Source of the DNA: Lumbricus terrestris | Taxonomy: Eukaryota > Annelida > Clitellata > Crassiclitellata > Lumbricidae | DNA length: 64,000 nt | Assembly: GCA_949752735.1 (NCBI GenBank) | Contig: OX457039.1 | Coordinates: 46,280,099 to 46,344,098 of the forward strand | Reading direction: 5' to 3' | In this document: positions 46,601-56,418 of the stretch, piece after piece | Numbering within the stretch: position 1 is the stretch's first letter | Layout of the letters: each line of letters begins with the position of its first letter | Notes under the pieces: model-generated | Database searches by the model: none | Seen by the model: only the letters and a program-made list of their open reading frames with translations | What the model was told of the DNA's origin: nothing | Position numbers and translations under genes: made by a program

Positions 46601-49600
46601 AGAATATCACCACTTTTAAATATTGTGGATCATATTTTCGTGTGAACGGTCGATTTCCTTATATATAGAATTTTATATTTTATTAGAAAATTAAAGGATC
46701 TACATTCAGTAATGCTTGATCAACGTTTACTATCGCTCACCATAGATCAACAGACAACAGACATAAACACGAAACTGATTGCAGTTATAGACGTTATAAA
46801 TTCAGAATAAATAAAATTGTTTGAATAGCCATTTGGCAAGATAAAATAAGACACTGGTAATGTATTTTTAAAATTTGAGACAGAATTTTAAAATAAATTT
46901 TGAACAAAAATTCGAATGATTTCACAATTTTAAATGTATAAATTAATAACAATATTTTAGTTTTCACTCTCAGACTTCTTCGCGGACCGGTGGTCAGGAC
47001 TCCGCGGACCGGCGCCGGTCCGCGGACCACCACTTTGAGAACCACTGACCTACAAGACATAAGCATTAAGCATATTATATATAGTTCACCAGTGATTATA
47101 AATGTTAACATTGTCGCAGCTTCCGCATTATGTGTCACACACGCATGGTAAAGGTTCAGGTTTTTTCAATGATCAACAGACGACATTTTCTCGTGAACAG
47201 GATTTCGATTGAAACAGTTGAACAATATATATATACATAAATTATATATAAGCCTATAAGTCGTCCCACCTCGATTTTCTCAGCTGTCCTATAGGCAGCG
47301 CTGTACTGGTAAATTGTGAGGCGAGTACACGCTGACCGGGAGAAAATTTTCCGACCTTTTAAGCGTGCAGTTCTACACAAAATGGGTTGTAGGCCTATAT
47401 AAATGGATTTGTGCAGTTGTAGAAGCACTTCTGTGTAGTTAGAAAATGTTTAGCAAGGTCATTGCGTCTGATCGGGAGTAATTTATCAATTGCAATGAAG
47501 GATGGGAAGGAAAAGGAGTTGTGCAGTTCGAAAGATTCCTTAAAAGAAGCTCTGCCAGATTCTCAACAAGTAAACAACTTAACTTGCAACATTCACCTTC
47601 ATAAATGATTATTTGTCGTTGAATCCAAACACTGCAAATTGAGGAACCATAATCATCATAAGCACGCCCGTGCAATAATAATAAGCGAATGAATATCATC
47701 TTTCACACCATTAGCGCATACAGAGGACAGACAGAAGATTTGCCTTCAACATGCATCTTTTGGTTGAACTCAAAGAAAAAATACCGAAGACGAAGTTCTG
47801 ATCTATATCGTGAGATCGCTTATAGACGGTGTTTTGTTTGAATGCTCACAAAGACTTCTGTGTGCATGTGTCAGTATGTGTGATGTATGTGCGTGCGTGT
47901 CTGTACACCGATGACAACGACAGCCAGTGTCTGCAGCGTGTGAATGATTCGTAGACGTCTGCAGTGAAGTCGTGTTTTGTAATCGCTTGTCACACGCAGA
48001 GAAGCATTGCAACACAAGCAGCTGTTGAATGACTATGTCTCTCACCGTATACAACGCCAACGTCTGACAAGACTTCAATTACGAGACGTGTCTACTACTG
48101 TGTCTCTACCTTATATCGGTTCACGGTCGGGGGCAAGAGTTTGATCGGGGGGTACTGATTGTGCGCTTTAAAAAGACGCTCAATTTGCTTCATTCGGGTA
48201 TACATGTAGGCCTTTTCTGCTAGCGATCAGCGGAAAGATATGTATGCTTTGAAGTGGTATAGGTGTCTTCTGCGAGAACAGGTGGTAGATGTTGTGTGTT
48301 TAAGTTTTATGAATCTCGTCGATAGCAGAGGGTCGATTCAGGCCAGAGGTGGCGTCATTTGGGCATGATCACCTATTATGCAATTGTGAATGCATAGACC
48401 AACGCTGAATAAAGAATTAGCCGTCTATAGCCTATATAGGGCAGCGGACCTCAAACTCTACTTTCATTGTAGCCCACCTCCAAGTAAAAAAAATCGAATG
48501 TTGTCGTTCCACTTGCAAAGGTTAGATTTAAAAAATCAGATGAGCACGAAGACCCCTTGCAATTGATTATGTGGGGGAGGGGAAGCATCGTAAATTCTTC
48601 TGCAGTGTCTTGGGCGGATGCTCCAGAGACTCATAGAAAATGCTAATGAACAGAAGCGCATGGTGAACGTGGAATAGCTAATAAAAAAAATCGGCATGCT
48701 CATAGAAAATCTGAATTGATGTCTTGTGATTTTTCTCGTGTACCCTTAGCACCACCTGGCGTACCACTATTGCGGCACGCCTCCCACCGTTTTAAGACTG
48801 ATGGATCGGGTTTAAATTGTCGGTTTGTGATAGGCCTGCTGCTGTGCAGAAAAATTTGAAGTAGCCAATACTTCGTTTAATTTCGTATTAGCCTATCATT
48901 CTGTGATCACTTCCGTAAGTTAAAAATGTTAATTTTTAAGTCACGGTCCAATGTATCGTAGGCTAGGCCTAGCAGAAATATTTATTCATTAGACCTACTC
49001 TGATAATTTCAGACAAATAAAGAGTTACGTTGTTGAACAGCAGCAGTACTGCTGATTATTAGAGGTACATAAACTATTAGGCTGCTAACGTACCAGGGTT
49101 TAATGAGTTCAGTGCAGTTCTAAAGTTTGCATTATTGCGTAATCTGTTGCCGATGGTTATGATAGGCCTACATCCTGGGTTGAAACATTTGAACCAAATT
49201 GCTGAATTGGCAAAAAATTACCGGCAAACCAGCAACAGTAAAAGCCAAACGCTGATAAATTATTTAGACATACAGATGAAATGCTCGCTGAACAAATCTT
49301 GGAATATCGTCAGACAACATAAAATTAATTTACTCTGTTCCTAATCAAATTCAGGAGTATAGGCATAGTAGTAGTCTACAATTACGTCTATGTAGCCTAT
49401 CTCGGTTCAATCAATTGGTTACCGTTGCTCCAATCCCGACTTCTTATTCACTGTAAAGAACTGCATAAGAGATGGATTATGGATAACAATATTTAACTAT
49501 AGTTAGGCCTAACTATAATTATTTATACGGTACTTAATGCGTTGGAATAATTGTTTAATTAACTATAAACCTCAATTCTATTCTAATCTATATTATAATT

Positions 49601-51776
49601 ATGACCTTACAATAGTTTAAAGAATCGTTCAGTTAAGACAAAACAGCCACATCACTCCAACGACAGGATACATTCCAAGGATATGAATATATAATTATGC
49701 ATTATAATTATACATGCTTATACATACCAACATAATATATGGGCCCTATATGAATATACATGAATATATGAACAATTGAAAATAATATTGTGGTCCTATT
49801 GTGTGCGGAAGTGGTTCCGATGACTGACCTTGGCGGGAACTCCGAGGTCGACCTGGAGCCATTCGGACGACGATTTGAACTTGGCACACCATCCGAGTTC
49901 ATTCGGTTGATAGACTCGACCGTATTTCTCGCTGCAACCCTTGTCCCAGTCGGGCGGGTAATTGGACGACGCTGAGATCTGCGAGTTCTTTATCTCACCA
50001 GTCGACATACCCAGCGGACCATGGTACATGCAGCCTATAAAACATATTACCCAGCGGACCATGGTACATGCAGCTTATAAAACATATGACCCAGCGGACC
50101 ATGGTACATGCAGCCTATAAAACATATTACCCAGCGGACCATGGTACATGCAGCCTATAAAACATATGATTTAAGATCACTTCATAAATCGCCAGTATAC
50201 AGGCAATTACAATTCTATATACGGCACCATGATAATGTATGGTCTTCTCTGCTGGTTTCAAATCACCGTTGACACCCAAGCTCTTCAAGCTATGGGCCTC
50301 ATTCGGTTCATCAAACGATCACCGTGAAGAACGATTTCCACCGTAACACCATAGGTCTATATACTACTATCTCTTAAGCCTAACCTCCCCGGATTCTGGC
50401 CTGGCTGCCCTGGCACCGGAGAGGGCAAGACAATCTGGCTAAGGCGGACTTGATTTGTTATAACAACAGCGTTTAAGCTCATTCCTCATGGAGCAGAGAT
50501 AGTTTAGAGTTATTATAGGCCTACATGTAGGCCTAGATCTATTACATGAGTGGTGGGCGCTGTTATCCATATACAAAAAAGGATTTATTATTTTAAAAGA
50601 TTAAATATTTGTAGCCGAGACTGCCAGACTGATGTCTGGTTCCATGGTTCCATAAAGAAATCAGAATTGCATTTTTTGCATTCAATCAGCTTTTGGAAAA
50701 AGATGGCTAAGAACTATAGTAGGCCTATACTCTACTTTACCGAGTTGTTAGTTAGGGGCGCATCTGATGATTTTCTTGATGTAGCTCTATAATTATGTGA
50801 TGCCCGTGTAATAACAGTTATAATAAAGTATAATACTAAGGAAGAAAAGATACAAAGAAAGTAGAATATGAAGAAGAAAACGAAGAAGGAGGAGGAAGAA
50901 GCAGGGCTGTTTTTAAGGAATTTTTAGAACTGCACAACCCCTTCTTTTCTTTCCCATCCTCTATGGTAAATTACTTCCAATCGGAGGACAATGACCATTT
51001 TTTCTAGTTTTAACTGTACCGGTACAGAAGTGCCTATACAACTGCACAAATCCATTTAGAACTGCACATTTTGTGTACAATTGCACGTTAAAAAATGCCC
51101 TGGGAAGAAGAAGAAGAAGAAGAAGAAAGAAAGAAAAAAGAAGAAAAAGGAAGAAGAAAGGAAGAAGGAGGAATTAAGAAGGCAAGGAAAAAGACTCATG
51201 ATGGCACAGCTCTAATCAACTGCCACGTAGTCAATGATTAGCAAATCATCACAAAATCATACTAACGGTATCAAAACGATTACTGAAAATTTGTTCTGCA
51301 TCAGATTGCCCTGCAAATCTCTTTTCGGCCAGGTGATACAAAAGCGAATGAACGTTACTCACCTAAGTTCATCGATAGGCCAACTCTTAAACTGAACGCT
51401 AACTAATCTACATGTAATTAACATTTTCGGTCTACTCCAAAGACTTTCATAAGAATCAACCATCATCGCATAGGCTCTGGATTCTTTATTAGGCCTAGAT
51501 GGATTTTCACTCTTAAACGCATGCAATCATTAGATCTAATCAAAATTCTTAGTCCAATCAATTATTCGCCTTGAATTCTTCCCTACAAAACGACAATGCA
51601 CGATGTCTAGAATATAGTTCTTTATAAAATCAAGTTCCTATTCAATTCCTAAAGTAACTTTGATTAGGCCTACCTTTCAGCGCTTGTAAGGTAGGTGACA
51701 GAGTCTCCTGCACCGTGGCCGATGTAATCGTCGTCAGCAGCGACAGACATATGCAGAGAATGACGACATTCAACAT
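25647..51776 (-). CDS. Secreted discoidin-discoidin-fucolectin protein, ten exons
   Basis: Exons in transcript order: 51776-51674, 50034-49829, 46192-46070, 43292-43154, 42473-42333, 41669-41500, 40412-40268, 38842-38795, 26822-26574 and 25918-25647 (TGA). All introns are GT-AG and phases match, giving 531 residues. Residues 1-20 are a signal peptide (ICLSLLTTITSA). F5/8C domain 1 is C36-C189, with GWCAK, WLQVDLG, GLMIQGRGDGNEWVT and RVELIGC. Domain 2 is C192-C339, with WCAKLNN, WMQFDVG, GLVTKGRGD and VLGC. Each domain is cut into three exons at equivalent places, indicating duplication. Residues 343-358 form a short linker with two Cys. Residues 359-531 are an FTP/fucolectin domain (NLAFKKESF, AVDGE, VWMVDLG, GRYVYIE, LCEVMVYE). 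It probably binds carbohydrate or phospholipid outside the cell, perhaps in adhesion or immunity. The usual fucose-binding His after SCT appears replaced by Ile. No named orthologue is recognised. Confidence 0.85.
25986..26085 (+). repeat. Interspersed repeat with TGCCAGTCCCAAGCCTGG core
   Basis: Nearly identical to 7555-7657. It lies in the last intron of the discoidin gene, 68 bp beyond the 5' end of exon 10. Confidence 0.75.
27363..27755 (-). pseudogene. LINE reverse-transcriptase C-terminal fragment
   Basis: Two overlapping frames on the minus strand read EMSWLRRIKGISRRDKI then, after a frameshift, KRLPLTALHGHVEGERSRGR and WIDNIREDL. These are typical of the extreme C-terminus of non-LTR polyproteins. 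The fragment is cut on its 5' side by the mariner element at 27758 and is followed by a CCCTCCC-rich tract (27296-27350). Confidence 0.6.
27758..29164 (-). mobile_element. Decayed Tc1/mariner transposon with about 195-bp terminal inverted repeats
   Basis: The element starts CAGGGTGGCTCAAAAA and ends TTTTTGAGCCACCCTG, with TA on each side (27756-27757, 29165-29166), the Tc1/mariner target duplication. The inverted repeats extend about 195 bp (to about 27952 and from about 28970). Between them the minus strand carries a broken transposase: TLKTICKRVYVTKIRCRKRG near 28660, MQQDSAPA near 28370, then PDLNPLVYHVWGAMLERC near 28250 and LPQDPTNKAILSFTKRI before a stop near 28090. The block holding the first catalytic Asp is not found, and the acidic residue expected in LxYHVW is Val. 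Several stops and frameshifts show it cannot encode active enzyme. It lies in intron 9 of the discoidin gene and interrupts an older LINE fragment. Confidence 0.85.
29341..33981 (+). repeat. Left arm of the giant palindrome
   Basis: Outside to inside: a TATG/TCTG-rich block duplicated in diverged form (29450-29600, 29640-29770); a stretch with two diverged copies of the TGCCAGTCCCAAG repeat (about 30627-30720, 30795-30870); ACACTGTTAAAGCTAAGGGT-type repeats of about 70 bp (31005-31500); polypyrimidine-rich repeats of about 130 bp (31500-31930); repeats of about 110 bp with TTCAACATCTCA (31990-32510) including (TTC)n; GAGGAG tracts (32766-32830); two copies of a 240-bp unit (32872-33360); and a GC-rich core (33880-33940). 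Confidence 0.85.
34027..38670 (-). repeat. Right arm of the giant palindrome
   Basis: Reverse complement of 29341-33981. Coordinates of matching points sum to 68008 near the centre and to 68011 beyond the GAA tract at 35545-35587, which shows a single 3-bp length difference in that microsatellite and otherwise almost no indels. Confidence 0.88.
38842..39390. other. Part of intron 7 beside exon 8, with a short (GAAT)n tract
   Basis: Apart from the last base of exon 8 at 38842, I see only AT-rich intron sequence and imperfect GAAT/GATT repeats at about 39085-39140. Confidence 0.5.
39398..39726. mobile_element. hAT MITE with 8-bp target duplication
   Basis: Starts CAGCGGTTCCCACGTGGCCC and ends GGTTGAGAACCACTG, an imperfect terminal inverted repeat. 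Flanks GTATAGAC (39390-39397) and GTGTAGAC (39727-39734) differ at one base. Non-coding; the style is that of Charlie-like hAT elements. Confidence 0.7.
39743..40174. mobile_element. hAT MITE with perfect 8-bp target duplication
   Basis: Starts CAGTGGCGCAGCCAGATA and ends GTAGTTACGCCACTG. CTACGCGC flanks both sides (39735-39742, 40175-40182). Long G runs lie inside each end. It abuts the previous MITE, separated only by the two target duplications. Confidence 0.85.
40976..41345 (-). mobile_element. MITE with about 28-bp terminal inverted repeats
   Basis: Left end CCGGTGACACGAAACGGAGT and right end complement CCGGTGTCACGAAATAGAGT, both followed by TATCCCCCC. The interior matches 10775-11450 in reverse complement. 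No target duplication can be fixed. It lies in intron 6 of the discoidin gene. Confidence 0.7.
43645..43790 (+). mobile_element. LINE 3' end, tail (TTGAA)n
   Basis: Ends GGTTGCAATAAAAAAAG followed by GAATTGAATTGAATTGAA. The same ending occurs on the opposite strand at about 44088-44115, beyond the reverse-transcriptase fragment, so this looks like a short 3' relic of the same LINE family facing it tail to tail. Confidence 0.5.
43871..44080. repeat. (CATA)n microsatellite
   Basis: ACAT/ATGC/ACAC tetranucleotides, pure CATA from about 43980. It abuts the 3' tail of the antisense LINE. Confidence 0.95.
44081..45713 (-). mobile_element. 5'-truncated LINE with CR1/Jockey-type reverse transcriptase
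   Basis: The main frame (45540-44380) contains FFDLAKAFDTVNHEILL, GVPQGSNLGPLLFLLYINDL and the catalytic FILFADDTN, then FLGVYIDQHLTW and a usual C-terminal tail ending at TAA. A second frame just upstream (about 45713-45545) carries SNYRPISILPFFAKYFEKIM and YQYGFQSGRST, joined by a frameshift near 45545. The endonuclease is missing. The 3' end is (TTGAA)n at 44081-44102. (CATA)n borders both sides. It is inserted in intron 3 of the discoidin gene, in the same orientation. Confidence 0.85.
45714..46021. repeat. (CATA)n microsatellite at the truncated end of the LINE
   Basis: About 300 bp of CATA units with some ACAC and ATGC variants, ending 49 bp inside intron 3 from exon 3 of the discoidin gene. 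Its many Cys/Tyr/Met or His/Tyr/Ile frames are not proteins. Confidence 0.95.
46199..47047. mobile_element. hAT MITE inserted on a splice acceptor
   Basis: Ends CAGTGGTTCTCAAAC and GTTTTGAGAACCACTG-like (CACTTTGAGAACCACTG). The 8-bp duplication ACCTACAA is perfect (46191-46198, 47048-47055). On the minus strand this is TTGTAGGT, which contains the AG acceptor and first two bases of exon 3 of the discoidin gene. AT-rich interior, with GGACCGG-rich blocks near both ends and no coding frame. Confidence 0.85.
47056..49828. other. Remainder of discoidin-gene intron 2
   Basis: No exon or intact element is found. The stretch near 48440-48790 has phrases (CAAACTCTAC..., ACCACCTGGCGTACCAC) that suggest an old transposon, but I could not define ends. 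Confidence 0.4.
50009..50168. repeat. 40-bp tandem repeat spanning the exon-2 splice acceptor
   Basis: Four consecutive 40-bp units begin at 50009, 50049, 50089 and 50129. Each unit contains the exon start (complement of ATGGTACATGCAGC) and the preceding TATAG acceptor; the second has TATAAG instead. The innermost copy holds the acceptor used in the gene model (exon starts at 50034). Confidence 0.9.
50169..51673. other. Discoidin-gene intron 1
   Basis: No coding exon is seen. GAAGAA-rich tracts occur at about 50850-50900 and 51105-51180. The motif GAACTGCACAA recurs near 50927 and 51045, and a similar word lies near 47515, hinting at an old dispersed repeat. Confidence 0.4.
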
Positions 51777-52746
51777 CTGCAAAACAAGATTGTTGCATAA
51801 CTTCCTACATGTAAGAATACAGCGCAGTGCGTTTGCAAACGTTTCTTTAGAGAAAAATATGATTAGATTATAATTGCTATTATTACATAGACCCAACTTA
51901 TAAAAGAAAACGAAAAATTTCAGGGTAGAGGCATTCTCGAGGCGACATGTAGCCTACACGTCAACAGTGTTAACAACAGGAGCCACAACAATAGGCCTAT
52001 AACATTTTTACCAATCTGAAAATGTGAATAATTTCACATGTCTAGGCTATCAATGAAAACGACTCGATATTTTTTCAAAATAAAAATTAGATCTCTATTT
52101 TCTTTTCAACAACTGCTTGTAATAATAACCGTCTTTCAAGATCGCTGCTCCATACCTTTCAAGACGCTTCATTTAGTCTAATGGTACTCTGAATTCGCAA
52201 GGTCCAGGTTTTGCAATCACACTGGTCAACAGTGATTTTGTTTCCTGAACACTTTCAGGTGTCTCTTATGCAGTTTCTGCTGCTGATCACGAAAATGACC
52301 TTGAAATTGTCCCAGCACGTACCGTTTTTGAGAAATCTTCAATTTTTCTATTTATTTCCATTTTTCAGATATAACGTTATAATAAGCTTCGTGTAACTGA
52401 GGTATGTCCAGGTATGCACTTAGGACAGTTTACATATATGTTTGTCTTGCATAATAAAATATAAACTTGGGCCTGCATATGCATTAATGCTGGTTAGAAT
52501 CTTCCTCCGAAAGTTCTAAGCACTATTAGAGCCGCTTCTCTGCATAGGCCTACATGTATATCTCACTGAGGAAGTTGACATCAGTTTGTTTGTAGTTTGA
52601 TGTCGTATTTCCAAAATTTAGTTTGGTCTACATGTATGCAAGATGTATAACAAGTTAGCCAGTTTATATACAGATAAGCTTTAAATTATAATATATTTTA
52701 AGACGGTTGTTGGCAGCAGAAATATCTCGCTAGTGTTGCATGAAAT

Positions 52747-53040
52747 GTGATACATGCACATTTTGATACAGTTGTGGAGAGTAGGCTATGCTATATGAGT
52801 AATCCTCAGAGACACGCAGTGACTGAACTTGTCAATAAAGCTTTGAGCTGTACTTTGGTTGCAAGACTGGAGAGAAAGCCAAGGAATGCGTGCCTCTCAT
52901 TTGCTGTGGAAGATGTGCTGCAGCAGATCTTAGAGTTTGACTCCGGGGATCCTGCGAAAGCAATGCTGTATGCCGTCCCGATGGTCTGGCGAGAGCAGAA
53001 AGATTATGACTGTGACGGGCTGATCAGTTTGTCTCCCTAA
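52747..53040 (+). pseudogene. Short ORF of unknown repeat-like origin
   Basis: A 97-codon frame with KALSCTLVARLERKPRNACL and MVWREQKDYDCDGLISLSP. The last segment resembles a (V/M)WREx(K/T)(D/N)HxxDCYFC pattern I have seen in repeat-associated animal ORFs. The frame stops just afterwards while the resemblance would continue, so I regard it as a decayed fragment. No function is assigned. Confidence 0.3.
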
Positions 53041-53167
53041 TGTTTCTGGTTTCTCGGGCAAGAATAGGAAAGGAAACTAAGTGATACAGTCATCATCAGC
53101 ACATAATATTATGAGGAAGAATTGTCATAAAGATTTGTTTTCCAATGAAATTAAATTATAGTATATT

Positions 53168-53867
53168 GAAAATAATAGGCAATAAACAAGCATTTCAGTT
53201 AAAATCTTTCATGCCCGTTTTCTCAAAAACCTTACGTGATACAAAAATTCTGAGAACACCACCGTTTTCAGCACGTCAACTTCTATAGAAACCAGTCAAA
53301 GTTTTTTCGGAAACAAAAAAAGTTAAAATTTGTTGACCAGTGGATAATATGCAATAAACAAGGCTAACAAGCATTTCAGTTAAAATCTTGCATGCCTGTT
53401 TTCTCAAAAACCTTACGTGATACAACAATTCTGAGAACACCACCGTGTTCAGCACGTCAACTTCTATAGAAAACAGTCAAAGTTTTTTCAGAAACAAAAA
53501 AATTTTAAATTTGTTGACCAGTGGATAATATGCAAAAAACAAGCATTTCAGTTAAAATCTTAGATGCCCGTTTTCTCAAAAACCTTACGTGATACAAAAA
53601 TTCTGAGAACACCACCGTGTTCAGCACGTCAACTTCTATATAAAACAATCAAAGGTTTTTCAGAAACAAAAAAAGTTTAAATTTGTTCACCAGTGTAATA
53701 TGCAATAAACAAGCATTTCAGTTAAAATCTTGCATGCCCGTTTTCTCAAAAACCTTACGTGATACAAAAATTCTGAGAACACCACCGTGTTCAGCACGTC
53801 AACTTCTATAGAAAACAGTCAAAGATTTTTCGGAAACAAAAAAAAAGTTAAAATTTGTTGACCAGTG
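53168..53867. repeat. About 175-bp tandem repeat, four copies
   Basis: Each copy runs from ATGCAATAAACAAGCATTTC through CTCAAAAACCTTACGTGATA and AGCACGTCAACTTCTATA to TTGTTGACCAGTG. Copies start near 53175, 53348, 53528 and 53698, differing by a few substitutions and an 8-bp insertion in copy 2. No frame is conserved. Confidence 0.9.
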
Positions 53868-54345
53868 TCATCATTTAGGCCTCCTATTTTCACAATAGTC
53901 ATTTGGAAGGCCTAATCTTATTTTTACACGTAAAAATGACGCATTGGGTTCATTAAGGACACTGTGAACTGGGTCAAAATAGCTTAAACCAGAGAGTACA
54001 GCAAACAGAATTATTTTACGTTAATTGAAGCAAGTAATAATTAGATCTACAGTTAGGCCTATATCAGTGAGAGAAGTTAAGAATAGCACGCTATATAATA
54101 CGCTATGGGAGTCCCTCCTGCACCAACTATACGACATACCGATGACAGGCTGGTGTCGCTTGGTTAATAGGTGCAGATGGAAATTGGTGTGGAAGACAAT
54201 TACCATTGTACAAATAATTAATGGCTGCTAATGTTGAAACTTGAACTGCGAAGCAAATGAATAATTATCGTCATTAATGGAGGAATTTGCCGATTTTACC
54301 GAACGACTTCTGCAATAGCCTGCTAATAGGCCTAATACTACAACC

Positions 54346-54740
<395 letters not shown>

Positions 54741-55782
54741 ACCACTACTAAGAAATATCATAATCCATTTATAACTAGCTTGAGACGCTTAAGGTTTCAC
54801 CTTGGATAACATTTCTTGTATATAGTTAGCAAAAAGAGTCAGTTTCAGAAATGCAGGCACACGGCATTCGATTGCTGAGACATTTTGAGAAATACATACT
54901 GTAGGCCTACAGCTAATAGCCTTGCAGCTACTGAGCTACAGTCGTCTGAGGCATACACATGTATAGACCTAATGTATGTTCGTGTCGTCCACAGGTCTAG
55001 GCATATAGGCCTATAGCTAACCGAATGAACTGCGGATTAAGTGCTTTGCTATTAATGGCCGTCAAATGATTCCAACCTGTCTGTCGCCTCACCCAATTAT
55101 CGTCTTCTTTTTCCTCCAGAACAAATTAATTATCAGACCGAAATAAATCTATCGGCAATTAAGTACAGAACAGTGGAGATATTTCTGCTTCAAAGAGAAA
55201 ACTACTCGCATAGAATTGTAATGATATTTGTTCGACCCATAGCAGCCTGGAAGTTCGCTCCATTAAGGAAAAAATAATAATAATTGAGCTATCAAAGAAA
55301 TAATAAATCTGTTTATATCTTCTCATAAAATGAGTGAGCAATCAATTAGATTCGTTGGAAACTAAGAGCACGATACGGCAGAATATACATACATGTATAT
55401 TAGCCCTAAATAGGACTACTTAGAGAACTAACTAACCGACTTACTTACTATACAGTGATCTAATTTGTTATAATAAAGTTGCAGGTCTATATACAACAGT
55501 AATAGCACTGTAAAGAACAGAATGGTATAGGCCTAGCCTAAGCTACGGCCTGAGAGCTTTTAATTTAGGGTAAAACGAGTAATGCAGCCAATGCAGCCAA
55601 GTAGGCTATAGACATTCTACTCAAACGACTTGACTGAAATTGAGGCTCATTTAAACAGAAGAGGATCAATAATTAATGTCATTTTATGGCGGATATGGCT
55701 AATAAAGAGGCCTTACAATTCTTAAACGCTGAGTGAGTGAAAACATTTCCTTAACATCTTATATTCAACAGTGAGTACTATG
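54741..55782. other. Intergenic stretch without recognisable features
   Basis: AT-rich sequence with short ORFs only and several TAGGCCTA octamers. No exon, RNA gene or transposon end is identified. Confidence 0.4.
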
Positions 55783-55943
55783 GGCGGAGTTTATCAGGGG
55801 CTAGGGGTGGCTAAGCCTCCCCCCAAGAAGACCCAGATTCAGTTTTTTACCGTGTAAACGGTATCTTTTCCCGGGTTTAGCCCCCAAGAAGGCGCGGACT
55901 CATAAGTTAGCCCCTCCAAGAACGGAAACCAAAATCCGCCCAT
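55783..55943. mobile_element. Short MITE-like element
   Basis: ATGGGCGGAGTTT at the left and AAAATCCGCCCAT at the right form a terminal inverted repeat of about 13 bp with mismatches. The inside carries CCCCCAAGAAG words on both halves. The target duplication is uncertain. Confidence 0.45.
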
Positions 55944-55975
55944 GGTTAGTACTTTATTTTGAACTTAGAGGTACA

Positions 55976-56090
55976 GTCGTCGACTGGTTGGATCGGTTGA
56001 CTTGTAACACAGAGAGCACGGGTTCCACCCTCGTCCCTTGCGATTGCTCTATAATTTTATTATGAGTCTATACGGACCACACGCAAGTCC
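55976..56090 (+). repeat. SINE-like tRNA-derived fragment
   Basis: TGGTTGGATCGGTTGA (A-box-like) is followed after about 30 bp by GGGTTCCACCCTC (B-box-like) and TTGCGATTGCTCT, which also occurs in the SINE tail at 59030-59046. It is a partial, diverged copy. Confidence 0.4.
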
Positions 56091-56151
56091 TTCACTTTCA
56101 ATTGCTTTGAAATATGCATGTAGCCTACTAAGCCTAGCCTATTATATTGCA

Positions 56152-56418
56152 AGGCCGCAGCTAGGGGGGTGTTTGGGGTGTTTGAACACCCCCGCCCCCC
56201 AAATGGAAAATGTAAAAAAGAAAAGAATGCATTTACTAGCACATGATGTTAAAAACCATGAAATAAAAACAATGAAAACACCCCCAGAAATGAAAGATGT
56301 AAAAAAAACATTTCCTGAAGATTTCGGCCCGGATAACTAAAAAAGTCATCAGTTTTTTTTGGACGAGAAACTCAAAAACACACCCCCACCCAAATCAAAT
56401 CCTGGCTACGGCCTCGAG
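56152..56418. mobile_element. MITE-like element with AGGCCGTAGC-type ends
   Basis: The left end AGGCCGCAGCTAGGG and the complement of the right end AGGCCGTAGCCAGGA form an imperfect inverted repeat. G/C runs sit inside both ends, as in the hAT MITEs nearby. The target duplication is not resolved. Confidence 0.5.
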
